Of a stretch of 64,000 bases of DNA, positions 25,404 to 34,871 are shown one piece after another. The notes beneath the pieces were generated by a model. It was given only the letters and a program-made list of their open reading frames with translations, was not told the origin of the DNA and searched no databases. The stretch covers positions 1,094,001 through 1,158,000 of the forward strand of contig CAKNFP010000001.1 of the NCBI GenBank assembly GCA_930633525.1. The letters run 5' to 3'. Within the stretch, counting starts at the first letter, position 1. Each line of letters starts with the position of its first letter. A program made the position numbers and the translations under genes. The DNA is from Hyphomicrobiales bacterium (GTDB taxonomy: Bacteria > Pseudomonadota > Alphaproteobacteria > Rhizobiales > Beijerinckiaceae).

Positions 25404-26579
25404 TCAATGATAGGGATCGGCTGCGTCACGGAGCCCATCGCCCATGAAGTTGAAGGCGAGAACCACCAGAACCACCGGCAGGATCGGCCACAGCAACCAG
25501 GGCTGAAGATTGACGGCGGCGAGGTTCTGCGCCTCGTTGAGCAGAACGCCCCAGCTCGTGATCGGCGGCCGGAGGCCAAGGCCGAGGAACGACAGAGCCG
25601 TCTCGCCCAGGATCATCGAAGGGATGGACAGGGTGGCGGAGGCGATGAGATGGCTCATGAAATTCGGTATGAGATGGCGCGCGATGATGCGCCGCCGTGA
25701 GGCGCCCATCAGCACGGCCGCGCGCACATACTCTTCCTCACGCAGGGCCAGCAGCTTGGAGCGTACCGCGCGTGCCAGCCCAGGCCAATCGAGCAATCCG
25801 AGGATGATGGTGATGCCGAAGAAGACGAGCAGGGGGCTCCAGTTGGCGGGCAGGGCGGCCGACAGGGCGAGCCAGAGCGGCAGCTCCGGCAGCGACCGCA
25901 GGATCTCGATCATCCGCTGCACGACATTGTCGACCCATCCGCCGAGATAGCCGGCAATGCCGCCGAAAAACAGGCCGAGCGCAAAAGACACCGCGATACC
26001 GACGATGCCGACGGTCAGCGATATGCGCCCGCCATAGATGATGCGCGAAAAGATATCGCGCCCCAGTCTGTCCGTGCCGAGCAGGAAGAACGTGCCGCCC
26101 TCCGGCGGGCAGACGAGATGCGCGCGCGCCTCGAACAGGCCCCAGAAGCTGTAGCGCTCGCCCTGGCAGAAGAAGCGGATCGGCTGCGGCTTCGTGCGGT
26201 CGACGACGTAGTCGCGGGTGAAAGTGTCGAGATTGAACGTGAAGGAATAGGGATAGACGTGAGGGCCGACAAAGCGGCCTTCGTGGAAGAGATGGACGCC
26301 TTGCGGCGGCGCATAGAGGAAGTTGCCGTTGCGCTGGTTTTGCCCATAGGGCGCGATCAGCTCCACGAACGGAATGCTGAGATAGAAGAAGAGAAGCAGG
26401 AGCGCCGAAGCGACCGCGAGCCGATGGCGCTTGAACTTCCACCAGATCAGCTTCAGCGAGGAGGCTTGATAGAAGCGCTCATCCTCGCCCGTGCCGGGAT
26501 CTGTGAGACCAGGATCGAAGGGCGCCTTGTCCACGAAATGCGCTGTCGCGCTTCCCGCCGCATCACGGGTCATCGTCAT
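25404..26579 (-). CDS. ABC importer permease, DppC/OppC/YejE type
   Basis: A 391-residue inner-membrane permease. After an unusually long N-terminus (about 45 residues) the first helix (LAVASALLLLFFYLSIPFVEL) is followed by a large periplasmic loop of about 100 residues, then LGTDRLGRDIFSRIIYGGRISLTVGIVGI, typical of DppC-like subunits. The EAA loop that docks the ATPase is EEYVRAAVLMGASRRRIIARHLIPNF. It is the last gene of the ABC operon and follows the other permease by 39 bases. With the very large binding protein it resembles the YejABEF or oligosaccharide-type branch of the peptide family. Confidence 0.9.
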   Translation of the reverse strand: MTMTRDAAGSATAHFVDKAPFDPGLTDPGTGEDERFYQASSLKLIWWKFKRHRLAVASALLLLFFYLSIPFVELIAPYGQNQRNGNFLYAPPQGVHLFHEGRFVGPHVYPYSFTFNLDTFTRDYVVDRTKPQPIRFFCQGERYSFWGLFEARAHLVCPPEGGTFFLLGTDRLGRDIFSRIIYGGRISLTVGIVGIAVSFALGLFFGGIAGYLGGWVDNVVQRMIEILRSLPELPLWLALSAALPANWSPLLVFFGITIILGLLDWPGLARAVRSKLLALREEEYVRAAVLMGASRRRIIARHLIPNFMSHLIASATLSIPSMILGETALSFLGLGLRPPITSWGVLLNEAQNLAAVNLQPWLLWPILPVVLVVLAFNFMGDGLRDAADPYH

Positions 26580-26618
26580 GGTTCACCTCGTGATGCGCAA
26601 ATCATTGTGGCCTGCATG

Positions 26619-27635
26619 TTATCGTTGTCCGAGCCGGATACGCGGATCGAGCCACGCAAGCAACAGATCCGAGATGAGCATGCCGACGACCGTCAGCACA
26701 GCGACGAACATGAGAATGAAGCCGGCAAGGAACTGATCCTGGGACTTGAGCGCGGCGAGCAGGATAGGGCCGACGGTTGGCAGGCTCATGACCAGCGACA
26801 CGAGAACCGAGCCCGACACGAGATGCGGCAGCAGGTTGCCGATATCGGAGACGAAGGGGTTGAGCGCCATGCGGAAGGGGTATTTCAGCAAGGCCTTGGT
26901 CGGCGGCAGCCCTTTGGCTTTGGCGGTGACGTAATACTGCTTGCTGAGCTCGTCGAGCAGATTGGCGCGCATGCGCCGGATCATCGCCGCGGTTCCGGAC
27001 AGCCCGATGACCAGCGTCGGCACGATGAGGTGCTGGAGCAGGGACTTGATCTTGTCCGGTGTCCAAGGCTGATTGGCGTAGCGCGAGTCGTAGAGGCCGC
27101 CGATGGATATCCCGAACCATCGGTTCATGTAATAGAGCAAGATCAACGCGAGCAGGAAGCTCGGCATGGCCAGGCCAATATAGCCGAGCAGGGTGAAAGC
27201 ATAGTCACCGATGGAATATTGTCGTCTCGCCGAATAGATGGCGATGGGAATGGCGACGATATGGACGAAGGCGACTGTTGTCAGGTTAAGCAGCAATGTC
27301 AGCCAGAGCGTGTCGCCGACAACCTGATTGACCGGCTTGTCATACTCGAATGACCACCCCCAATCGCCCTGCAGCAATCCCGAGTAGCCATTGCTCCCCG
27401 GCATCACGCCGATCCAGACGAGATATTGTTCCCAGACCGGGCGGTCGAGGCCATATTGCTTGATCAGGAAGTCGGCACGCGCCGCCGCCCCCGCATCGCC
27501 CTGCGAGCGCAACTCCGCGATCTGGTTGGACAGGAAATCCCCAGGGGGCAGTTTGATGATGAAAAAGGTCAACGCGCTGATGAGCAGCAGCGTCCCCACC
27601 ATCGTGGCGAAGCGCTTCGCGAGAAAGCCGATCAT
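26619..27635 (-). CDS. ABC importer permease, DppB/OppB/YejB type
   Basis: A 338-residue membrane subunit with six predicted helices: FLAKRFATMVGTLLLISALTFFIIKLPPGDF at the N-terminus and the EAA loop QYYVTAKAKGLPPTKALLKYPFRMALNPF. It pairs with the DppC-type permease. Its start overlaps the end of the binding-protein gene by four bases (27632-27635, ATGA), so the two are translationally coupled. Confidence 0.92.
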   Translation of the reverse strand: MIGFLAKRFATMVGTLLLISALTFFIIKLPPGDFLSNQIAELRSQGDAGAAARADFLIKQYGLDRPVWEQYLVWIGVMPGSNGYSGLLQGDWGWSFEYDKPVNQVVGDTLWLTLLLNLTTVAFVHIVAIPIAIYSARRQYSIGDYAFTLLGYIGLAMPSFLLALILLYYMNRWFGISIGGLYDSRYANQPWTPDKIKSLLQHLIVPTLVIGLSGTAAMIRRMRANLLDELSKQYYVTAKAKGLPPTKALLKYPFRMALNPFVSDIGNLLPHLVSGSVLVSLVMSLPTVGPILLAALKSQDQFLAGFILMFVAVLTVVGMLISDLLLAWLDPRIRLGQR

Positions 27636-29635
27636 AATACCTGCGCCACCCGACGTTCCGCCTTGTTCCAGTAGATTTCGTCAACGCGATAGATGCCGAC
27701 AAGCGATGTCGGATCCCAGCTATACACGGCTTTTTCCGGGAAGTTCTTGAGGCCGTCGCGCAGGATGATCGGCTGCAGCGCATCTGCGACGGTGCCGATC
27801 GACCATTGCTGCTCTACATGGTTCGACAGCATTTCCTTCCAGATCTTGGCCTGCTCGACTTCGTCGGCCGTGCTGAGCCAGCTTTCATAGAGCTCGAGCA
27901 GGCGTTTTGCTTCCTTGACGTCGCAAGCCTCGCCGTTCTTGCCCTTGGTCTCGATATACTGGCCCCATTTCGGCCAGGCGAAATTGTCCTGGAAGATGGG
28001 CGCGAGCTCCGAGGGCAGCATTTCGGCGGTTGGAATGGCGTTGTCGATGCCAAAACCCGCCACCATGACCGGCAGTCCGGCATAGGCCCGGTTGCGCAGC
28101 ACATTGATGTCCTGTGGCTTGATGAACAGGCCCACGCCGATCTCGCGCCAGAACTCGACCAGGAGCTGGAGCGTATCGACGGTCATGCCGCCTTCGCCGT
28201 CGACCTCGACGACGATCTCAAGCGGTCGCCCGTCAGACAGCAGGCGTGTGCCGTCGCCACGACGCTCGGTGAGGCCGATCTCGTCCAGCAGGGCATTGGC
28301 GGCTTCGGGATCGTAGATGCCATAGCGCGTGCGGAAGTCCGGCTCGAACATCGCCGAGCCCTCACGGACCGTATTGTTGCCCTCCTGGCCCAGTCCGAAG
28401 AAGATCGCGTTGTTGATCGTGTGACGATCGATGCCGAGCGACAATGCCCGACGGAAACGCACATCGCGATTGAGCTTGCGCCACACCGGGTCGGCAACCG
28501 TGAGATTGGGGTAAAGCGCGACCTGCGAGCCCCGGGCGATCGGCCAGAGCAGCGTGCGATAGCCCTGGGCCTTCTCGCCTTCTTTCAGCACGGGAATATC
28601 CGGCATGGACAGGCCGCGCGCCAGGAAATCGACCTCACCCGCATTGGCCTTGGCCGGGAACAGGCTGGCGGAGGCGATGTCGACGATGACCTTGTCCGTG
28701 TAGGGGAGTTGCTGACCCGCTTCATCGACCCGATGGTAGTAGGGGTTGCGCTCGAAGACGAAACGCGTCGCCGGGCTCGCGTTCATGATCTTCCAGGGCC
28801 CAAGCGTCGGGATGTCCGGGTTCGAATTCTCGAACATGTCGTCCATGCGGTTATGCAACGCCGCCCAGGACTTGAGCTTGGCGCGTGCTGCCGCCTGGGC
28901 GAGCGCTTCCGCATCGGAATATTTCGTATGAAACTGCTTCATATAATGCGCGGGCCGGTAGATCATCGGATCGCGCGGCAACGCCAGCGTTGGCAGGAAG
29001 CGCGGATTGGACCTCGGCCATTCGTAGCGTACCGTGACTTCGTCGATGACCGTGAAGGTCGGCAACTGGCCATCGATCATCATGAAAATCGGGGGGCCGG
29101 CCGGGAAGAGCGCCTTGTTGAGGGCTGCATCCTCCCACCAGTAGCGGAAATCCTCGGCGGTGAAGGGATGTCCGTCCGACCACCGGTGACCGCGCCGCAG
29201 GTGCAGCGTGATGACGCGATCGTCCTGATTATCGACGGACTCGAGGATATCTGGACGCAGAACGAGTTTTTCGTCGTAGCCGACCAGGCGGTTGTAGGCG
29301 ATGGCTGAGAAATAGCGCAGATCGCGCGCCCTTGCGGCGAGCGTGATGATGTCACCGCCTTGCTTCCCGATCTCGCGGCCCCGCGCCTTGAGATCCGCGA
29401 CGAGGGGCTGTTTTGGCACGCGCTCGGCGACAGGCGGCAGCTTGCCGTCATCCACCAGCTTCTGAAAGAACGGCGTCTCCACCCAATGGCTGGGCAAAGG
29501 CATGGTGGAGGGACCCAGCGCCGATTGGGCCTGAGCGCCACGCGCGAGAACCGCCAGACTGGCGGCGCCGAGGCCTGCCCTCGCGAAGGCGCGGCGGGTC
29601 AGGGGGCGATTGAGATAGGGAGGTAGGCGTGTCAT
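27632..29635 (-). CDS. Family 5 extracellular solute-binding protein, Tat-exported
   Basis: A 667-residue binding protein with a twin-arginine signal (LTRRAFARAGLGAASLAVLARGAQA). The SBP family 5 signature region is IAYNRLVGYDEKLVLRPDILESV...LRRGHRWSDGHPFTAEDFRYWWED. It is about 100 residues longer than classic DppA/OppA and belongs to the long subgroup associated with larger ligands such as modified peptides or oligosaccharides; I cannot name the ligand. Tat export implies folding with a cofactor or rapid folding in the cytoplasm. Both gene ends overlap neighbours by four bases. Confidence 0.92.
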   Translation of the reverse strand: MTRLPPYLNRPLTRRAFARAGLGAASLAVLARGAQAQSALGPSTMPLPSHWVETPFFQKLVDDGKLPPVAERVPKQPLVADLKARGREIGKQGGDIITLAARARDLRYFSAIAYNRLVGYDEKLVLRPDILESVDNQDDRVITLHLRRGHRWSDGHPFTAEDFRYWWEDAALNKALFPAGPPIFMMIDGQLPTFTVIDEVTVRYEWPRSNPRFLPTLALPRDPMIYRPAHYMKQFHTKYSDAEALAQAAARAKLKSWAALHNRMDDMFENSNPDIPTLGPWKIMNASPATRFVFERNPYYHRVDEAGQQLPYTDKVIVDIASASLFPAKANAGEVDFLARGLSMPDIPVLKEGEKAQGYRTLLWPIARGSQVALYPNLTVADPVWRKLNRDVRFRRALSLGIDRHTINNAIFFGLGQEGNNTVREGSAMFEPDFRTRYGIYDPEAANALLDEIGLTERRGDGTRLLSDGRPLEIVVEVDGEGGMTVDTLQLLVEFWREIGVGLFIKPQDINVLRNRAYAGLPVMVAGFGIDNAIPTAEMLPSELAPIFQDNFAWPKWGQYIETKGKNGEACDVKEAKRLLELYESWLSTADEVEQAKIWKEMLSNHVEQQWSIGTVADALQPIILRDGLKNFPEKAVYSWDPTSLVGIYRVDEIYWNKAERRVAQVL

Positions 29636-31542
29636 GCAGCCCTCCTTTCACCAGTCAGGTTCATGCGAACGCGATGGCCCGGTTCGATCTCGCGCATCGT
29701 GCTGGCGACGCCTGGCGCGAGCCGGAAGGGTTCCGGCCACTTTTCCGGGTCGGAGAAGCGGTCCGAGCGCAACGCGTTGAAATCGAGCGGATGGTCGAGA
29801 TCGGGGCTCGGCACCGCCGCGAGGAGCGCGCGCGTATAGGGGTGGGCCGGGTTGCGGAACAGCGACGCCTTCGGCGCCTCCTCAACGATATGGCCCCTGC
29901 ACATCACGGCGATGGTGTCGGCGAGATAGTCGACCACCGCCAGATTGTGGGACACGAACAGATAGGAGAGGCCGAGCGCGCTCTGCAGATCCTTCAAGAG
30001 ATTGAGGATCTGTGCCTGGACGGAAACGTCGAGCGCCGATACCGGCTCATCGAGCACGAGCACCCGGGGCGACAGGGCGAGCGCCCGGGCGATACCGATG
30101 CGCTGGCGCTGGCCGCCCGAGAAGGAATGCGGGTAGCGCCTGAGATAGCGCTTGTCGAGGCCGACGAGCTCCATCAGCATCTTCGCTTTAGCGAAACGCT
30201 CCTCGCTCGTCCCGATGCGGTGGATGACGAGCGGTTCGATCAGCGCCTCATAGACCGTCATGCGCGGGTTGAGCGACGAGAATGGGTCCTGAAAGACGAT
30301 CTGGATCGCGCGGCGATAGGCGAAGAGATCGTCTCCCTCCAGCTGGCTGATATCGCGGGGACCGCTGCCGTCGTCGAAGAGCACGCGACCTCCGTCAGGA
30401 TCGATCGCCCGCATGATGATCTTCGAGACGGTCGTCTTGCCGCAGCCGGATTCCCCGACAAGGCCGAGAGTTTTCCCTGATGGCAGCGCGAGGCTTACCT
30501 CGTCGATGGCGCGCATGGTCCTCGTGCGGCCAGAGAACCAGCCGCTTCGCAGGGTATAGGTCTTGCCGATGCCCTCGACGAGGAGCACCGGCCCCTTCGG
30601 CTGGGCGCGCACCATCTTCGGCGTAGCCTCGATGATCCCGGTCGATGCGACCTCGCGGATGGGTGTCAGCCGCTCTCCGGGCGGCATGTCGAAACGCGGC
30701 ACCGCACGCAGGAGAGCCTTGAGATAGGGATGCTGCGGATCGCGGAACAAGGCCTCGCGCGTCCCGGATTCAACGATGCGGCCGCGATACATCACGGCGA
30801 TGTCGTCCGCCATATTGGCGACGATGCCGAGATCATGGGTGATCAGGAGGATCGCCATGCCTGTCTCGGCCTGCAACTCCCGCATCAGGTCGAGGATCTG
30901 GGCCTGGGTCGTCACGTCGAGCGCGGTCGTCGGCTCGTCGGCGATCAGGAGAGCTGGGCGGCAGATCAGCGCCATGGCGATCATCGCGCGTTGGCGCATG
31001 CCGCCGGAGAGCTCGAAAGGATAGGTGTCGAAGGTGCGCTCGGGGTTCGGGAAGCCGACACGCTCGAAGACGGCGATGGACAGGGCCTTCGCTTCCGCGG
31101 CGGATACCTTCTGATGCAGCATCACCGCTTCGCTGACCTGGTCGCCGACCGTGTGCACGGGGGACAGCGAGGTCATCGGTTCCTGGAAGATCATCGCGAT
31201 GCGGCCGCCACGCAGCGCCCGCATGGCCTCCGATTCCGGGTCGAGACGCGCGATATCGATCGGTTTATCGGCGCCGTGGTGATGCGCCGGATCCCTGAAC
31301 AGGATCTCTCCGCCCGTCACATGTCCCGTCTTGGGGAGGATGCCGAGAATAGCCTGGGAGGTGACGGACTTCCCCGAGCCGGATTCGCCGACCAGGGCGA
31401 CCGTGCGCCCGGCCTCGATCGTCAGGGACACGCCGTCGAGCGCGCGAAAGGCCGCTTGGTCACCGGTGAAGGTGACTTCAAGACCGCGAACGGCGAGCAG
31501 AGGCCCGCTTTGCGGCTTGCCGGTCTTGTCCATCGCACTCAC
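29632..31542 (-). CDS. Dual-ATPase ABC subunit, YejF/GsiA type
   Basis: One polypeptide carries two full ATP-binding cassettes: Walker A GESGSGKS and GESGCGKT, signatures LSGGMRQR and FSGGQRQR, Walker [13 protein letters not shown] and [12 protein letters not shown], plus the oligopeptide C-terminal extension after each. It energises the adjacent permeases. GTG at 31542 is preferred because GGAGG lies seven bases upstream; an ATG three codons later and the open frame to 31563 are alternatives. It is the first gene of the four-gene operon ending at 25404. The ATPase-first order is less usual than binding protein first. Confidence 0.92.
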   Translation of the reverse strand: MSAMDKTGKPQSGPLLAVRGLEVTFTGDQAAFRALDGVSLTIEAGRTVALVGESGSGKSVTSQAILGILPKTGHVTGGEILFRDPAHHHGADKPIDIARLDPESEAMRALRGGRIAMIFQEPMTSLSPVHTVGDQVSEAVMLHQKVSAAEAKALSIAVFERVGFPNPERTFDTYPFELSGGMRQRAMIAMALICRPALLIADEPTTALDVTTQAQILDLMRELQAETGMAILLITHDLGIVANMADDIAVMYRGRIVESGTREALFRDPQHPYLKALLRAVPRFDMPPGERLTPIREVASTGIIEATPKMVRAQPKGPVLLVEGIGKTYTLRSGWFSGRTRTMRAIDEVSLALPSGKTLGLVGESGCGKTTVSKIIMRAIDPDGGRVLFDDGSGPRDISQLEGDDLFAYRRAIQIVFQDPFSSLNPRMTVYEALIEPLVIHRIGTSEERFAKAKMLMELVGLDKRYLRRYPHSFSGGQRQRIGIARALALSPRVLVLDEPVSALDVSVQAQILNLLKDLQSALGLSYLFVSHNLAVVDYLADTIAVMCRGHIVEEAPKASLFRNPAHPYTRALLAAVPSPDLDHPLDFNALRSDRFSDPEKWPEPFRLAPGVASTMREIEPGHRVRMNLTGERRAA

Positions 31543-31762
31543 AGCTTCCCCTCCGACGCCCACGGCGATCTTATCAACACTAATCTATTACAGGAGTCTG
31601 TCACTTTATCGAGACGGACTTTGTGCGTGTTTTATGCAAACGGCGGTCTTTGTCTGCGGTGGCTCTCGATAGTCGCGCGGTTGATGCTCTAAGTGATTGA
31701 TCTCGCGCAATTTCTGGTAGGCTTTTGACGTTGCATGAATTTTGCGGATGAAGTTCTTCCGG

Positions 31763-33736
31763 TCATCGTGGTCGCTCGGCGGCGCTCGCATTGGCGGCGC
31801 CGGCGCCGGTGAAAATGGCTCGCGCGGCGAGCGGCCTGACGACGGCCGAGGCCATCAGATGCGCGAGGAGATCCTCGCAGAAGCGCCAGATCGCCTCATC
31901 ATGAACCAGATGATGGGTCAGGAGGCCGATGGGCTCGTCGTCGGTCATGGTGAGGATCTCGCTTGCGAGCCGGTCGATGACGATATGTGGGTCGACGAGG
32001 CTGCGGCTTCCATGCCAGTCGATCGGATCGCAGTGGCAATTGGCAACGACGAGGCCCGCAAGTGATCTGCGCGGCTTGAACGTCGAGAGACCTCGATAGC
32101 CCAGCGCCGGGAGCGTCGCGGCCAGTTCCGGAGCGATCCGGTTCCACGGTGGCACGAAGGCCGGAACGAGCTTGCGTGGCATCAGGGCGCGCAGGCGTTC
32201 AAGCCCGGCCCGTACCTCTCCATGCAAGGTCTCCAGCGGCCGATGGTCGCCGAACTCCGCCTTCTTCACACCGGCCGGGGCGTGGTTGTGGTGGCCGTAT
32301 CCATGAACGAGCACGTCGACCGAAGGTTCGGCGGCAAGGCGCGCTGCCAGCTCCCGTTCCGCGCCCTCTGGAATGACGGCGAGCGCGATCGGCATTCCCT
32401 GCCTGGTGCTCATCGCCAGCAGTCTGTCGAGCGCCGCGGTCGGCGCGACGGCATCGTCGTCGCGCCACCAGACATCCAGGGTGGCGCCGCGATCGGCACG
32501 CCGGCCGAGGGCTTCGTCCAGCGCGACCCAGAGCCCTGAGGTATCCGGCAGGATGGCGGGCGCGGCGAGTGGGATGGTCGCCTCCCGCCGGGCCGCGGCG
32601 GCGAGTTCCGCGATGATGGTGACGCTGCGCTCGAGGCCGTCCCGGTCGATCGATGCAGCTTGTGGTTGTGGGCCTGCCAGCACGGCACGCACAGCCTCGG
32701 CGAGGCGGTCCGCCGACAATTCCGCCTGCGGCAGCACCCTGACCAGCCCCTCGCGGGCGAAACGCTCGGCGCGCAGGCGCTGCTCCGTCTCGCCGCCATC
32801 CTCGAAGGGCACGACGACGGCGCGTGTTCCGGCGCGCAGCAAATCGACCGCGGTATTGTAGCCGAACTGGCTGACGGCGACCGCCGCGCGGGCGAGCAAG
32901 GCGGGAAAGTCGCGCCGCGCGCGCTCGACGGTGACGTGGGTGGGGGCGGCCTCACCGAGAGACTTGAAATCGTCCTCGCTCACGCCCGCCCCGATCAGAA
33001 GGCGCCAGTTGTGGCGCCTGTGGATCGCCGCCGCCGCGATCGCGGCCCGATAGAGCGGCAGCGAGGCGGCGCTGCCCCCGCCGGACACGAGGATCTCGCC
33101 CTCGGGAAACGCGGTGGCGTCATCAGACCGGACGGCTGCCGCAGAGCCATCATCGATATAGCCGGTATAGTACAGGAGGGCGGCAACGCCGTCATCGACG
33201 GGCCAGCTCGCCTCCAGCGGCAGCACGGCCGGATCCCCGTGCACGAGCACCGCATCATAGAAGGCGCGGAGGTGGTCATGGCTCTGGGCTATGCGCTCCG
33301 GCCGGCGTGAGGCGGCCAGCACGTCCCGCGCCGACGACAGGATCAGCGGGCGCGGCGTCAAGGCGTGGGCGGCCTCGAGCAGGGCGAGATGTTCGGCGGC
33401 GAGCGCCCTGCGGCCGAAGGGAAAAAGCTCGGTAATCACAACATCAGGGCGAAGCGCGCGAAGCGTTGTCACCAACTGCTCGGCGCGTGCCGCAAGATGC
33501 GCCTGGGAGGCTGGTTCGCCTGAGGTATCCAGAAGATGCGAGAAAGCGGTGCCCTTGACCCGCACGGGTGGCAGCTGAACGACCGTGAAGCCCGTGCTGT
33601 CGAGCAAGGGCGAGGGCATACCACCCGAGACGAGCGTGACATCATGTCCAGACGCCGCGAGCGCACGGGCAATGGCGGCGGCGCGGTTGAGATGACCGAC
33701 GCCGAGGAGATGGGTGACGCTGACGAGGATCTTCAT
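31763..33736 (-). CDS. Fusion of a GT-B glycosyltransferase and a polysaccharide deacetylase-like domain
   Basis: Residues 1 to about 385 form a MurG-like GT-B fold: MKILVSVTHLLGVGHLNRAAAIARALAASGHDVTLVSGG, ILVSGGGSAASLPLYRAAI and the donor-side AVSQFGYNTAVDLLRAGTRAVVVPFEDGGETEQRLRAERF. Residues about 415-640 look like a NodB/polysaccharide deacetylase: WWRDDDA (Asp426-428), HGYGHHNHAP (metal His pair), FVPPWNRI and a late His motif LLTHHLVHD. Such a fusion suggests that a sugar is transferred and then N- or O-deacetylated, or that deacetylation precedes transfer. No signal peptide is visible, so both steps would be cytoplasmic. The start lies one base after the upstream glycosyltransferase stop; it is the last of four clustered glycosyltransferase genes. 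Confidence 0.85.
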   Translation of the reverse strand: MKILVSVTHLLGVGHLNRAAAIARALAASGHDVTLVSGGMPSPLLDSTGFTVVQLPPVRVKGTAFSHLLDTSGEPASQAHLAARAEQLVTTLRALRPDVVITELFPFGRRALAAEHLALLEAAHALTPRPLILSSARDVLAASRRPERIAQSHDHLRAFYDAVLVHGDPAVLPLEASWPVDDGVAALLYYTGYIDDGSAAAVRSDDATAFPEGEILVSGGGSAASLPLYRAAIAAAAIHRRHNWRLLIGAGVSEDDFKSLGEAAPTHVTVERARRDFPALLARAAVAVSQFGYNTAVDLLRAGTRAVVVPFEDGGETEQRLRAERFAREGLVRVLPQAELSADRLAEAVRAVLAGPQPQAASIDRDGLERSVTIIAELAAAARREATIPLAAPAILPDTSGLWVALDEALGRRADRGATLDVWWRDDDAVAPTAALDRLLAMSTRQGMPIALAVIPEGAERELAARLAAEPSVDVLVHGYGHHNHAPAGVKKAEFGDHRPLETLHGEVRAGLERLRALMPRKLVPAFVPPWNRIAPELAATLPALGYRGLSTFKPRRSLAGLVVANCHCDPIDWHGSRSLVDPHIVIDRLASEILTMTDDEPIGLLTHHLVHDEAIWRFCEDLLAHLMASAVVRPLAARAIFTGAGAANASAAERPR

Positions 33737-33737
33737 C

Positions 33738-34871
33738 CTATCCCTGTCCTCCGGACGTCTTGGCGAGGAGAGGCGCGAGCGACTGCCTCAGGATCGCGGC
33801 CGCGCCCGCGAGGCTTCGTTCGTTCTGCGCGAAATCAGCGGCGGCTTCCCCCATGGCGGCGCGGCGCGCGGGATTGTCGAGAAGCTGGGAGAGAGCAGCA
33901 GTGAAGGCTGCGGCATCGCCGGGGGACACCAACCGGCCGGTCTTGCCGTCACGAATCACACCCGGCACCCCGCCGTAGGCGCCGGCGATCGCCGGGCAGC
34001 CTTGGGCGGCGGCCTCGAGGAAGATCATGCCATAGGCCTCGTTGACGGCCGGCCAGATAAGAAGCTCCGCCTTGCCATAGAAAGCCGCCAGGCGGCTTTC
34101 GTCCTCCACGAGGCCGTGGAATGCGACGCGCTCGCGAAAAGGAGCGAACAACGTTTCGACCTCAGCTCGCGCCGGGCCGTCACCCACGATGTCCAGATGC
34201 CACGGCCCATCGCCGGACAATTGTTGAAGCGCCTGCGCCAGCAGCCGGTAGCTCGCGAGCTTGTCGCCATGGCGCATCATCGCCACGGTCAAGAGGCGGC
34301 ACGGGCCTTCGCCGCGCCGGGACCGGCCATCCCCGGCAGGCTGTGTCGCGTCGATGAAGGGGGGCAGCGCTACGAGTTGCTGCTTGGCGGGTCTCGCCGC
34401 CGCAAGCGCGGGGCGATCGGCCTCATTCATCACGAAGACAATGGCTGCGGCATCGAGCGCTGCCTCCGCGCCGGTATGGCCGAGCTGCCATGGGCCGTCG
34501 GCGCGCTTCCGCGCGCGCGAGCCTTCCGCGACGGCATAGGGAATGCCGAGGGCGGCCGCGACGCGGGGGCCGATCCAGTCCGGGGCCTTGTAATAGACAT
34601 GGTAGGTGAACCAGAGGGCCGGCCGCTCGGCCGCGGGCAGGGCGCCCCACGCCTCGATGAGGCGATCGGCCTCCGCGAGGCTCGCCTCCCGCAACGCATT
34701 TTGCCGTACGGCCTCACCGGCGCCGTCGAAGCTGCGCAGGGTACTCGCGAGTTCCGGAGTGAACCCTGCCTGGGTGAGCGCCGCCTGCAGCAGCCGGGCC
34801 ATCCGCCGGTCACCGGAAGCGACGGGATGATCCGGTGGCTTGAGCGGTGCGTAGAACGCGATCGCGCTCAT
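33738..34871 (-). CDS. Glycosyltransferase family 4 protein
   Basis: A 377-residue retaining GT-B enzyme. The C-terminal domain shows the GT4 pattern: LDIVGDGPARAEVETLFAPF, RVAFHGLVEDESRLAAFYGKAELLIWPAVNEAYGMIFLEAAAQGCPAIAGAYGGVPGVIRDGKTGRLVSPGD. The conserved E-x7-E appears as EAYGMIFLEA. It overlaps the preceding GT4 gene by four bases (34868-34871) and touches the fusion gene downstream, so it is part of one operon. Donor and acceptor cannot be deduced. Confidence 0.9.
   Translation of the reverse strand: MSAIAFYAPLKPPDHPVASGDRRMARLLQAALTQAGFTPELASTLRSFDGAGEAVRQNALREASLAEADRLIEAWGALPAAERPALWFTYHVYYKAPDWIGPRVAAALGIPYAVAEGSRARKRADGPWQLGHTGAEAALDAAAIVFVMNEADRPALAAARPAKQQLVALPPFIDATQPAGDGRSRRGEGPCRLLTVAMMRHGDKLASYRLLAQALQQLSGDGPWHLDIVGDGPARAEVETLFAPFRERVAFHGLVEDESRLAAFYGKAELLIWPAVNEAYGMIFLEAAAQGCPAIAGAYGGVPGVIRDGKTGRLVSPGDAAAFTAALSQLLDNPARRAAMGEAAADFAQNERSLAGAAAILRQSLAPLLAKTSGGQG

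Noticed and set aside
27806..29308. Plus-strand open frame of 500 codons opposite the solute-binding protein.
   Set aside because: Antisense shadow of a well-conserved gene, with no family resemblance and no ribosome-binding site.
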